From Algoriphagus algorifonticola (GTDB taxonomy: Bacteria; Bacteroidota; Bacteroidia; Cytophagales; Cyclobacteriaceae), in contig NZ_VLOG01000052.1 of NCBI RefSeq assembly GCF_007655305.1, forward strand, positions 62,001 to 126,000: 64,000 nt of DNA, written 5' to 3'. The number at the start of each line of letters is the position of its first letter. Position 1 is the first letter of the stretch. Under the pieces are notes generated by a model. The model did not search any database, had not been told where the DNA came from, and saw only the letters and a program-made list of their open reading frames with translations. Of this stretch, positions 26,222 through 35,028 are shown piece after piece. The position numbers and the translations under genes were made by a program.

Positions 26222-26650
26222 ATGAGTCAGTTTTTTCAAAAAAAATTACGTTTGCCCAGTTATCCACAAGGCTATCATTTAATTACTGAAAAAATAGAGG
26301 CTGCCATTCCTGAAATTGAACAATTTCAAGTCGGTTTTTTGCAGGTTTTTATTCAGCATACCTCAGCTGCCCTGACTATTAATGAAAACGCTGATCCTAC
26401 TGTCAGAAAAGACTTCCAAACCTTTGTAAATGAATTGATTCCCGAAACTTATCCACGGTTTATCCACACTTATGAAGGTCCGGATGATATGCCTGCTCAC
26501 ATTAAAGCCAGTTTTTTCGATTCCAGCCTTCAAATTCCGATTTCTGGTGGAAAACTATCCTTGGGAATTTGGCAGGGAATATATTTATGTGAATTTAGGC
26601 GAAATGCAGGCTCCAGAAACTTGGTGCTGACTGCCTTTGGTACTCGCTGA
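26222..26650 (+). CDS. YjbQ family protein (secondary thiamine-phosphate synthase type)
   Basis: 142 aa. The UPF0047/YjbQ signature HTSAALTINENADPTV (46-61) and the C-terminal LSLGIWQGIYLCEFR are intact. Weak thiamine-phosphate synthase activity has been reported for the family; the real role is unsettled. There are no thiamine genes near it here. Confidence 0.9.
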   Translation: MSQFFQKKLRLPSYPQGYHLITEKIEAAIPEIEQFQVGFLQVFIQHTSAALTINENADPTVRKDFQTFVNELIPETYPRFIHTYEGPDDMPAHIKASFFDSSLQIPISGGKLSLGIWQGIYLCEFRRNAGSRNLVLTAFGTR

Positions 26651-26713
26651 AAAACGATAAGCATCACATCTTACCATTTGTAAAATTCTCAGAGTCAAAG
26701 CTTCAAACAATTC

Positions 26714-26721
26714 TAATTTTG
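26714..26721 (+). promoter_or_regulatory. Possible -7 element upstream of the DUF5916 gene
   Basis: TAATTTTG matches TAnnTTTG, 16 bp before the ATG at 26738. The nearest upstream TTTG (26677-26680) is too far for the usual 19-bp spacing. Confidence 0.35.
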
Positions 26722-26737
26722 TGGCATCGACTAAACC

Positions 26738-28942
26738 ATGAGAATAAGCCAAACTATTATTTTGTTTGGGTCCTTGCTGCTATGCTCTGCTGCATATTCT
26801 CAGCAAGCTCCCAATGCCTTCGCTTTCAAAACCAGTGAACCCATTGTCTTGGATGGAATCCTCGATGAAGAAATCTGGGGTCCTGAGGGTTGGAACTCTA
26901 ATTTTACCCAATATTTTCCTTCCGATACCAGTCAAGCTCAAGCGCAAAGCAGAGTGAAGATCGCATTTGATGATCAAAATATATACATAGCTGCGGTCAT
27001 GGAAAATACAGGTCCTCGCAAATATGTTTCTACCTCTTTGAGGAGGGACTATAGAGGAGAGCAAAATGATGGGATCAGCTTTGTATTTGATACCTTCAAT
27101 GATAAAACCAATGCCTTCCAATTTGGTGTCAATCCTTACGGGGTACAAAGAGAAGCTCTTTTGGCAAACGGTGGAGCTAGAGGTGACGATCTAAACTTGG
27201 CTTGGGATAACAAATGGTATGCGAAGGCAACAATTTTTGAGAACCATTGGCAAGTAGAGGCAATCATTCCTCTTTCCACATTGAGATTTCAGGATGGTGC
27301 CCAAAATTGGAATGTCAACTTTTACCGGATTGACAGTCACTTGGGAGAAAGAAGTACTTGGGCGCCTATTCCGAGAAACTTCTCTATTATATCCACAGCA
27401 TTTAGCAGAAAGCTGATATTTGAAGAACCACTTAGCAAAAAAGGAGCGAATATTTCCATAATTCCTTACACGGCAGCCCGAACTGCCAAGAATTTTTTGG
27501 AAGGAACAAAAGAGAGCTTGACCCCTGCAGTTGGCGGGGATGCGAAAGTTGCCATTGGACCTGCCCTGAATCTGGATCTAACAGTTAACCCAGATTTCTC
27601 TCAGGTAGAAGTAGATCAGCAGGTAACAAATTTGGATAGATTTGAGATATTTTTCCCGGAAAGAAGACAGTTTTTCCTCGAAAATGGGGACTTGTTTGCC
27701 AGTTTCGGCCATCCTCTAGCCAGACCGTTTTTCTCCAGAAGAATTGGGGTAGACAGGGATGAAAATACTGGACAGAATGTTCAGAATAAAATTCTGTATG
27801 GTGCTAGGCTCAGCGGGAAAATTACTGATGACTGGAGGGTAGGCCTGATGAATATGCAAACAGCCAACGATGAGCAAGCCGGGATTACCGGGAAAAATTT
27901 TAGCGTTCTTGCCTTGCAGAAAAAAGTTTTCAACCGATCAAATATTGGTTTGATTGTAGTTGATAGAGAGTCTTTGGCTTCAGAAAATGAACAGGGCCTT
28001 TTTAATCCCAATGATTATAACCGCCTGGTAGGTTTAGAATATAATTTGGCATCGGCTGATAACAGATGGACTGGGAAAGCATTTTACCATAAGACATTTG
28101 AAAAGGGAGTAAGTGATGAAACCGGAACTTTCAATGCCTACATTTTATACAATGATTTGCACTGGAATTGGAGCTTCAGTTTCCTGGATATTGGAGAAAA
28201 TTATAATCCTGAAGTTGGCTTTACGCCAAGGACAGATTATAAGCGTTTGAATCCGGACCTTTCGTACAGTTTCTTCCCTAAAAGCAACATTATTAATAGG
28301 CATGGTCCTAAAATTGATTTTGAATATCTGTGGAATGATGGATTGGGGATGACTGATAGAGATATAGAACTGAGTTATGAAATTAGATTTCAGTCCCTTG
28401 CGCAGCTGACTTTTTCCAACACCTATAGTTATGTCTATCTTTTCAGTCCATTTGATCCTACTCGAACAGGTGGAGAAAGACTTGCTGCAGGCACTGATTA
28501 CAGTACCCAGAGATTTGGGATTGATTTTAGAAGTAATCCGAGATTGCCCTTTAATTTTTCTCTTCGAAGTGAGTTTGGAGAATATTTTACAGGAAATATT
28601 GCTTCCATTCGAAGTGAGATGGCCATCAGAATGGGTTATACAGCAAATATCTCTATGAATTTTTCTTACAATCAGATTCGTCTTCCGGAACCACAAAATG
28701 ATGCGAATTTGCTTCTAGTGGGTCCAAGAATCGATTTGACATTTAGCAAAAACCTATTCTGGACAACCTTTATCCAATACAACAACCAGATTGATAACCT
28801 GAATATTAATACTAGGTTACAGTGGAGATATGCCCCTGTTTCCGATTTCTTTGTGGTGTACACCGACAATTATTTTCCGGGAGATTTCATCCCTAAGCAA
28901 AGAAGTTTGGTGTTGAAGTTGAATTATTGGTTGAATATGTAG
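26738..28942 (+). CDS. DUF5916-type outer-membrane protein with CBM9-like N-terminal domain
   Basis: 734 aa. After the signal peptide (cleaved near AAYSQQA) an N-terminal domain of about 200 residues carries the CBM9-like pattern LDGILDEEIWG and SRVKIAFDDQNIYIA. The rest alternates short polar and aromatic strands up to a terminal YWLNM, as in an outer-membrane barrel. The FPERRQFFLENGDLF block is characteristic of DUF5916 proteins. The role is unknown; carbohydrate binding is suggested only by the domain name. Confidence 0.85.
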   Translation: MRISQTIILFGSLLLCSAAYSQQAPNAFAFKTSEPIVLDGILDEEIWGPEGWNSNFTQYFPSDTSQAQAQSRVKIAFDDQNIYIAAVMENTGPRKYVSTSLRRDYRGEQNDGISFVFDTFNDKTNAFQFGVNPYGVQREALLANGGARGDDLNLAWDNKWYAKATIFENHWQVEAIIPLSTLRFQDGAQNWNVNFYRIDSHLGERSTWAPIPRNFSIISTAFSRKLIFEEPLSKKGANISIIPYTAARTAKNFLEGTKESLTPAVGGDAKVAIGPALNLDLTVNPDFSQVEVDQQVTNLDRFEIFFPERRQFFLENGDLFASFGHPLARPFFSRRIGVDRDENTGQNVQNKILYGARLSGKITDDWRVGLMNMQTANDEQAGITGKNFSVLALQKKVFNRSNIGLIVVDRESLASENEQGLFNPNDYNRLVGLEYNLASADNRWTGKAFYHKTFEKGVSDETGTFNAYILYNDLHWNWSFSFLDIGENYNPEVGFTPRTDYKRLNPDLSYSFFPKSNIINRHGPKIDFEYLWNDGLGMTDRDIELSYEIRFQSLAQLTFSNTYSYVYLFSPFDPTRTGGERLAAGTDYSTQRFGIDFRSNPRLPFNFSLRSEFGEYFTGNIASIRSEMAIRMGYTANISMNFSYNQIRLPEPQNDANLLLVGPRIDLTFSKNLFWTTFIQYNNQIDNLNINTRLQWRYAPVSDFFVVYTDNYFPGDFIPKQRSLVLKLNYWLNM

Positions 28943-28991
28943 TAAGGTTTTTTCAAAGAACCATAAGGAAAAACAATTGGTTTTTTTGGTC

Positions 28992-29987
28992 TTATGGTAT
29001 TGGTTTGCTAAAAAGACTTTCGACTCTCTTTGTGATTCTTCCCTTTATATATCCTTTCCAAATTTGCTCGATTTGTCCCTCTGGAGAGATAAGAATATAA
29101 GTAGGCCAAATAGAAATTTGGTAAAGATCTGTGACATAGCCAGTCTCATCCCAGAGATCTGTCCAAGTGATCATTTCCTTATGTTTTTTTGCAGCATTCA
29201 GCCAAATTTTTTTGCTATTATCATTCCAGATGCTCATCACGCTGAGTTGGTTTCCATATTGCTCATGTATTGACTTGATCTCTGGAAGTGCGTCAAGACA
29301 GGGCTTGCACCCGGAAAATGAAAACTCCAAAAGCCGATAGCGTCTATCATAATCAGACAGTGACACCATCTCTCCTTCCCGACTTTCCAAATTAAAATCT
29401 CTTGCAAGATCTCCTTCTTTGGCAATGTAATTTTCTTGCTTTAATGATAATTGTGCAACAAAGCGTTTGAATGAGTTGAAGCTTTGTAGGTCTTCAGAAA
29501 CTTGTGAAAGTGCAATCTCCAGCTCTTCCTCTGAAAATGCGTTAGATTTTTTCATTAGCCAATTTAACCCCACTTCCTTGTCCAGATTTTCTAAAATCAA
29601 GGATTTTTGAAGCGAAGTTTCTGCTCCAGCAATTTGCCTAGAGAGCTCGTCATAAGGATGAATGGGTTCGATTTGGAGAGAGGGGATATCATTAATGTTA
29701 CCAGAAATGAGATAATTTCCCTGCCCAATCCAAAAGGTTTTTCTACCCAAGACTTTTCCATTGTTTTTAAGATGCAAAAATAAAATTTGGCTGGGTCTTT
29801 CGAGGTCTACTTCTATAACGCCTTTTATTTCTTCGGTATACTGATATCCTTTGTCTACAAAGCTGGTTTGAATAAAGTCTTTTCCCGATAATTTGCCTTC
29901 GATTTGAAAACTTATTTCGGTTTGTTGGCCAAGAAGAGAATAGCTCAAACCTAAAAAGAGTACTAAACTGCCGTAAAATATTTTCAT
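28992..29987 (-). CDS. TlpA-like thiol-disulfide oxidoreductase
   Basis: 331 aa with a signal peptide (ends near LLGQQ). The N-terminal 180 residues resemble the DUF4369-like domain often fused to such proteins. The C-terminal thioredoxin domain has the active site GCKPC (C227, C230) within EFSFSGCKPCLDALPEI and the cis-Pro in ISIWPTYIL. It probably acts in the periplasm on disulfides, for example in cytochrome maturation or as a reductant. It is followed upstream by the glycoside hydrolase gene on the same strand (45 bp gap). Confidence 0.87.
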   Translation of the reverse strand: MKIFYGSLVLFLGLSYSLLGQQTEISFQIEGKLSGKDFIQTSFVDKGYQYTEEIKGVIEVDLERPSQILFLHLKNNGKVLGRKTFWIGQGNYLISGNINDIPSLQIEPIHPYDELSRQIAGAETSLQKSLILENLDKEVGLNWLMKKSNAFSEEELEIALSQVSEDLQSFNSFKRFVAQLSLKQENYIAKEGDLARDFNLESREGEMVSLSDYDRRYRLLEFSFSGCKPCLDALPEIKSIHEQYGNQLSVMSIWNDNSKKIWLNAAKKHKEMITWTDLWDETGYVTDLYQISIWPTYILISPEGQIEQIWKGYIKGRITKRVESLFSKPIP

Positions 29988-30032
29988 TATAAAAAAGGAT
30001 TTTCTAGAAAAACGGGTTTAACTCATTAAGGT

Positions 30033-32441
30033 TTAGTTTTCCCTTGCTTCAATTCTTGTTTTTTCCCCAGTCATTAAAATTCTACGATATCCATTCTGAG
30101 AATCGCTGCTGACTTCTTTGCCAAGGACTTTTACTTGTTGATAACTCTCAGGAATCTCAATTGAAAGCCCCCACTTTTTCTGGCTTTGATTGACCTCCAT
30201 GATCAGATTCTTTCCTTTTTTCTCATAGGTTACGGTGATCTCATTTTCACCAACCTTTACACGCTCAATTTTGGCTTCTTGCCAATCACTTGGCATTTGA
30301 GGCCTTATGTGGATAACTTTATTTCCGGCATCTGGCTTTATCCCAAAAAACTGGCTGACTATCGGAATGGCATAGCTATACAAGTTCCAAGCCTGGGTAA
30401 ACATTCCATAGTCTGGAGAAACCTCGTAGATTGATCCGGGTAAGGCAAATCCAAAACTTCTTGTCATTCGCTTTAGGTAATCCAAAGCCTGGTCTGGATT
30501 CCCATAATTATTTTCCCCAATGGCAGACACCCCCGTAGGCAATGTCATCACAGCACCGGTGTAGGAGAATACTTTGCTCCCGGTAAAAGAACCATCTTCC
30601 AGCTCAGCACTTTCATCCCTATCTATGCCAGTTACAAATACTCCAAAGGGATTGGTATATTTTCTTCCTGTTTTTAAGGCGGTTTGGGCTTTTTCAGGAT
30701 CGGCCACTCCGACTTCCATAGGAGTATTGACCACCCAATTATGATACAATACAAAGCCCTGTTTTTGATCCTTCGGTAATGTGGATAACTTTGATTTAGT
30801 AGCTTTTAATTCTTCCACAGCCCAAGGTTTATTCAAAGTATCTGCCCGAATAATGGCTCCATCAATCAAATGAATGGCCTCATCTGCAGTTCCAATAAAA
30901 TCGGCATAGCTTCCAAATTCTGGGACCCAAAATTCTGCATTGATTTTTTCAGCCAGCGCATCTGCTGTTTGTTGATAACTTTCAGAAAGGGTTGTTTTTC
31001 CTAAAATTTCAGCCATTTGAGCAGCATCTGCAAAAGCTTTGTAACTGTAAGCAGCCACATCGATCATTTCTGATTCCAGTCCGTGGATTTCCATCATACC
31101 ATAGCCATCAGCTAGTAGATTCCCGTCTGAATCATTCTCCTCTAAAAGCCATTTGAGCCCTTTTTCTACAGAGGGAAAATATTTTTCCAAAAATTCTCTA
31201 TCTCCAGTCCATCGATAAACCTCCCAAATAGTGGATGCCCACTGAGGAGTTTCATTAATATTTCCCGGATTGAATACCACTCCATTGGTGGAGGCTTCAT
31301 GGATAATCCTTCCATTGCCATTGGTTTTTTCTGACAGATTGTGGATAAGTTCTAGGGTGGAATAAACTAATTCTTTTCTGCCAGTAGCAAGCAATCCTTG
31401 TATGGTGTACTCGCTATCTACTCCAAAAAACCAGGGATAATCGGGCAATCCTGCTCCAAATCCCCGACCCATTCCAGGCACTTCCCGCACCAACCAATCG
31501 GTATTGTATTTGGTCCATTCGTAGGCTTTCTGCAATTCTTTGTCAGGTATGTTTATTTGGGAATCTTCAAAAATAGACTGGTACCTCTCCTTCTTCGCAT
31601 ACCAATCATTGGAAAGATTATCTCGTAAATCAGCCAAGGTCTCCATGGCTTTGAGTTCGCTTTCAGTTGATCCTGCAATAAAAATGGGTACCACCAATTC
31701 GGAATTCGCTGGAATCGTAATAGTTACAGCGAAAGCAGCGGATGCTCCCTTCCCCTTGGATTCAAAGGCACAAACGGATTCCTGGGGACTTATTGGAACT
31801 CCAGCTTCTGTTCCCCAAACTGCAAACCAATCATTTCCCTGATCTTTTGCGGTAAATGTACCAGTCAGTTGATTGAAAGAGATTTGATCTTCCTCATCCT
31901 CCATTCCATTTTCTTCCCCCAGCCAAACGGGTCTTAAATCGGCTTGGGCATTCCAAGAAAAATCAAAGCTAGTTTCGGTCTCTCCCGTATTTTCAAAGCG
32001 GTATAAAACCACCACTCCTTCTCGTCCGTCTGGTACAAAATGAAGACGATCTACGATTAGGTCTTTTGCTACTTCCCCAAAATGGACCACATTGCTAAAG
32101 GGGTAATTGGTGAATTTTTGAGCATTTTCAAAGCATTTAGTTTGTCCATTAATGGATAATTGAGCAGCAAAACCATCCATCAATTTAATTGGGTGCAACC
32201 AGATACCGCCCATTTCTCCTTCTACATGCCAGCCTAAATCTGGAAAAGTTCCATCCTGATGCCCAACCAAATACATTCGGTCTCCGGCAGCCACAAAAGG
32301 GGAGTTGAGGTAGTTCTTTTTCCCCTCAAGTCCTTCCTGATTTTCAAGGTCTTGGAAAATTCGGGAAAGAGAATCTGGTTGAATTTGGCAACTCCAGCAT
32401 AATGCTAAGAGCTGAAAAACTAGTAGGCTTTTTCTGAACAT
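30033..32441 (-). CDS. Six-hairpin glycoside hydrolase-like lipoprotein
   Basis: 802 aa. Lipoprotein signal with C18 (ALCWSC). An N-terminal beta-sandwich (to about 300) precedes an (alpha/alpha)6 barrel: GAGLPDYPWFFGVDSEYTIQGL, the NETPQWAS segment, and YKAFADAAQ, with NKPWAVEEL and FTQAWNLYSYAIPI near the end. The pattern resembles glycogen-debranching or amylo-alpha-1,6-glucosidase-like and GH15/GH63-type proteins. The substrate is unresolved. It is exported and lipid-anchored, so it probably works on external glycans. Confidence 0.8.
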   Translation of the reverse strand: MFRKSLLVFQLLALCWSCQIQPDSLSRIFQDLENQEGLEGKKNYLNSPFVAAGDRMYLVGHQDGTFPDLGWHVEGEMGGIWLHPIKLMDGFAAQLSINGQTKCFENAQKFTNYPFSNVVHFGEVAKDLIVDRLHFVPDGREGVVVLYRFENTGETETSFDFSWNAQADLRPVWLGEENGMEDEEDQISFNQLTGTFTAKDQGNDWFAVWGTEAGVPISPQESVCAFESKGKGASAAFAVTITIPANSELVVPIFIAGSTESELKAMETLADLRDNLSNDWYAKKERYQSIFEDSQINIPDKELQKAYEWTKYNTDWLVREVPGMGRGFGAGLPDYPWFFGVDSEYTIQGLLATGRKELVYSTLELIHNLSEKTNGNGRIIHEASTNGVVFNPGNINETPQWASTIWEVYRWTGDREFLEKYFPSVEKGLKWLLEENDSDGNLLADGYGMMEIHGLESEMIDVAAYSYKAFADAAQMAEILGKTTLSESYQQTADALAEKINAEFWVPEFGSYADFIGTADEAIHLIDGAIIRADTLNKPWAVEELKATKSKLSTLPKDQKQGFVLYHNWVVNTPMEVGVADPEKAQTALKTGRKYTNPFGVFVTGIDRDESAELEDGSFTGSKVFSYTGAVMTLPTGVSAIGENNYGNPDQALDYLKRMTRSFGFALPGSIYEVSPDYGMFTQAWNLYSYAIPIVSQFFGIKPDAGNKVIHIRPQMPSDWQEAKIERVKVGENEITVTYEKKGKNLIMEVNQSQKKWGLSIEIPESYQQVKVLGKEVSSDSQNGYRRILMTGEKTRIEAREN

Positions 32442-32733
32442 CGTTCCTTATTTATTTATTCAGTTTTTTCCATTTCAAGGTAAAAAATCTATGTATGTAG
32501 GGTTCTTGTCTGTATTTTATTGAAGTTCAACTCAAATTGTTTTGTATTCATTCACCAATCTAAGGACTTCACTTATTCAATTTAATTTCCTTCTCGATTT
32601 TTAGATCATTAGCCAATAAGGTCTGTTCCCCCTGATTTATGGGGAATCTGATTAACACCATTTTGAATGGTAAAACCTGATAATTAAGAGGAAAAAACAA
32701 TTCTGGGTGTGAACATTCAAGTGTTTTTTAAAA
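32442..32733. other. Intergenic region upstream of the glycoside hydrolase gene
   Basis: 292 bp of AT-rich sequence between two leftward genes. It has a short imperfect hairpin (TTCCCC...GGGGAA around 32626-32646) and no clear Bacteroidota promoter on the minus strand, no tRNA and no coding potential that I could see. Confidence 0.6.
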
Positions 32734-33903
32734 TCAATACATCAACCCAAAATGCCATAATGGAATAGTGTTGAGAAAGCCTACTTCAAGATCGTCTTTG
32801 ACTAGATATCCCTTTTCGGAGCCTTTAAATTGCTTTTCTTTCTTATTTTTTCCCCCTATTTCGAAATCCATGTCATCTATCTTAAAATCAACTACTGTAG
32901 ATGCCGTGACCTCATGCTTAATCTTTACTTGATTGAGAAAAAAGGTTTCTCGGATATTACCCATATTTTTATTTTCACCCGCAAGATCAAATACTAAATT
33001 GGTATTGTCTAAATATATTTTCTCGACCTTTCCTAAGGCCCGAACTCCGGTGGTTTGACTTCTCAATTGGGAGATCATGCCCGCTTCTTCCAAATAGAGT
33101 AGGTAGTCGGCAATATTGTTTCGACTAATAGTTAACATTTCGGCTATTTTGCTCATGTTGGGCTTGAAAGGGACACTTTGTGAAACGATTGCCAATAATT
33201 GCTTTAATTTCCGTCCTGTCGAAACGTTCATTTGGGCATAAGTAGGGATATCCACCTCTAGGGTCTGATTGATTACTTGACGTAATTTTATTTCAAAGTC
33301 TTCTTCCTTCGCAAAAGGGTAATATCCATTTTTCAGGTAATTCCTAAATAGGGGAAGAGGATGTGGAAGGTGAGGTAAATTGACCTGTTGATTCACAATC
33401 TCCTCAATGGAGTAAATTGGCGTCTCTATTTGATGAAATAACCTCAAATATTCACGAAAGGATAAACCTTGCATCGAATAGACCACTGCTCTCCTGCTCA
33501 AGTCAGAACTCCCTTTTTTAATATCAAGAATTGAGGATCCTGAAAATGCTACCTTTAGCTCTTGATGATAATCGTAAATTAGTTTGATTTCTTTAGACCA
33601 ATCAGGGTATTTGTGAATTTCATCAATAAATAAATGTTTGCCTCCAGCTTTTACAAATTCATTTGCTAAATCTAACAAGCGATGTTTGGCGAAGTAAAAG
33701 TCCTCTGCTGTTACATAGAGTGTTTCTTGTGGATTTAGATTTTTCTTGATGTGCTGTAAAATAAGCGTTGTTTTTCCTACCCCTCTGGGCCCAACTAAAC
33801 CGATTAACCGATTATTCCAATTAATCGAATCGTATGCATAGCGAGTAAATGCACTATCAATTTGATTGATTAACTGCCTTGAATAGTGAAACAACTGATC
33901 CAT
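32734..33903 (-). CDS. AAA-family ATPase with DUF4143-type C-terminal domain
   Basis: 389 aa. Walker A GPRGVGKTT (38-46), Walker B LFIDEIHKYP (D94/E95) and the SGSSILDIKKG arginine/sensor region are clear. The C-terminal DUF4143-like domain follows after about 200, with a winged-helix-like LTISRNNIADYLLYLEEAGMI and the conserved KIYLDNTNLVF. These ATPases are widespread in Bacteroidota and archaea; the function is unknown. Two palindromes lie over its promoter. It stands alone between the hydrolase and the deacetylase. Confidence 0.85.
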   Translation of the reverse strand: MDQLFHYSRQLINQIDSAFTRYAYDSINWNNRLIGLVGPRGVGKTTLILQHIKKNLNPQETLYVTAEDFYFAKHRLLDLANEFVKAGGKHLFIDEIHKYPDWSKEIKLIYDYHQELKVAFSGSSILDIKKGSSDLSRRAVVYSMQGLSFREYLRLFHQIETPIYSIEEIVNQQVNLPHLPHPLPLFRNYLKNGYYPFAKEEDFEIKLRQVINQTLEVDIPTYAQMNVSTGRKLKQLLAIVSQSVPFKPNMSKIAEMLTISRNNIADYLLYLEEAGMISQLRSQTTGVRALGKVEKIYLDNTNLVFDLAGENKNMGNIRETFFLNQVKIKHEVTASTVVDFKIDDMDFEIGGKNKKEKQFKGSEKGYLVKDDLEVGFLNTIPLWHFGLMY

Positions 33904-33919
33904 CTCAAAAATTTATGAA

Positions 33920-33927
33920 CAAAGATA
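33920..33927 (-). promoter_or_regulatory. -7 promoter element of the DUF4143 ATPase gene
   Basis: On the minus strand positions 33927-33920 read TATCTTTG, a match to TAnnTTTG, 16 bp before the ATG (33903). A TTG lies at 33952-33950 with a 22-bp spacer, slightly longer than the usual 19. The first palindrome falls between the two elements. Confidence 0.55.
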
Positions 33928-33933
33928 CTGATT

Positions 33934-33952
33934 TTGCACTCTGACAGTGCAA
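33934..33952. promoter_or_regulatory. Palindrome 1 (TTGCACT-N5-AGTGCAA) over the ATPase promoter
   Basis: Perfect 7-bp arms around CTGAC. It lies between the -33-like TTG and the -7 TATCTTTG of the leftward ATPase gene, as expected for an operator of a dimeric repressor. Confidence 0.65.
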
Positions 33953-33966
33953 TTTTTGTCGATTTT

Positions 33967-33983
33967 TGCACTCTTATAGTGCA
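33967..33983. promoter_or_regulatory. Palindrome 2 (TGCACT-N5-AGTGCA), 32 bp from palindrome 1
   Basis: Perfect 6-bp arms around CTTAT, sharing the TGCACT/AGTGCA half-sites of palindrome 1. Their centres are 32 bp apart, three DNA turns, so bound proteins would sit on the same face. Confidence 0.65.
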
Positions 33984-34000
33984 TAATCTAGTGTCAGCTC

Positions 34001-34933
34001 TTATAAAACCTTTCCGATCTCCCGCCAAGTGATCAATTTAATATGCTGTTCTTCCAATAATTTCTTAGCCTGTTCACTGGTGAAAAAGTCATAATCCTTT
34101 TGTCTCCAGGGTGCGTGAAATGCATCATGGCCCGAAGTTACTGCATTCATCTCAGCATCGTCAAAGGCTAAATGTAATAATAGCACATGCACTCCAGCCG
34201 GTAAATTCTTCAATGCATGCGTGTAAAACTCTTCCATACCATTTGCATAAGCTTTTTCATCAGCCATGATAATCTGGTCAATGATGGGAAGCTTTTGGAT
34301 TTCCAAGCCTTCAAATAGTGCTGGATTGGGTTCAATAAATCCTTTATAAATCTCCTGATTAATCATCGCTGGTATATTGTATTCCAAAGCCAGCTTCACA
34401 TAAATCCTCATATATTCTGGACGTCCATAAAACATGCAACCCATATGGGAATCGAGATGGGTGACCTCAATTCCCATGGCTTTTGCACTTTCAATTTGAG
34501 CTCTGACTTCCTTTTCTACTTGTTCGGGACTGGCATTTTGAGCCACCTCTGCACAACTTGGAAACATATGCCCGAGTGGATTGACGAGTCCGGGAACATC
34601 TGTCTTCCCGGCTTCCGGTCCCCAATTATAATGGAGCCATTCATTGGTTAGCGTAATATGAATTCCTATGTCCGTGTTTTTGATGCTTTTGGCCAATTCA
34701 GCTACCTCTTTAGACCAGGCTGCCGGAACCATCATGCTTGTTGAGGTCACCAATCCATTTTGAATAGCTTGAAAAGTTGCCAGGTTTTGTGAATGGGAAA
34801 CGCCCACATCATCACCATGAATGATTAATAATTTGTCTTCCGCAGCATAGCCCAGTTTTTCTTGCAGGCTTTGTGCAAAGTTTATGATTGGGATGAATAC
34901 AAGCAGAAAACAAATGAAGTGGGAGATTTTCAT
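34001..34933 (-). CDS. ChbG/HpnK-type deacetylase, secreted
   Basis: 310 aa with a signal peptide (ends near NFAQS). The YdjC/ChbG fold is shown by IIHGDDVGVSHSQN (D41/D42), the metal histidine region THLDSHMG, and LLLHLAFDD. Relatives deacetylate chito-oligosaccharides or hopanoid sugar intermediates. The exported form is common in Bacteroidota with unknown substrate. It reads leftward and its ATG lies 95 bp from the divergent photolyase gene. Confidence 0.85.
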   Translation of the reverse strand: MKISHFICFLLVFIPIINFAQSLQEKLGYAAEDKLLIIHGDDVGVSHSQNLATFQAIQNGLVTSTSMMVPAAWSKEVAELAKSIKNTDIGIHITLTNEWLHYNWGPEAGKTDVPGLVNPLGHMFPSCAEVAQNASPEQVEKEVRAQIESAKAMGIEVTHLDSHMGCMFYGRPEYMRIYVKLALEYNIPAMINQEIYKGFIEPNPALFEGLEIQKLPIIDQIIMADEKAYANGMEEFYTHALKNLPAGVHVLLLHLAFDDAEMNAVTSGHDAFHAPWRQKDYDFFTSEQAKKLLEEQHIKLITWREIGKVL

Positions 34934-35028
34934 GATGAGTTTAAATTTTCCTGAATTTAAAGAAAATAGAGAGAAATGAATTTTAAAAATACCTCAAACA
35001 CTTGCCTTAAACAGCCTGTTTAACAATC

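Noticed and set aside
28977-29273. 98-codon forward frame near the TlpA-like gene
   Set aside because: Antisense shadow of the thioredoxin-domain gene; no signal or family pattern.
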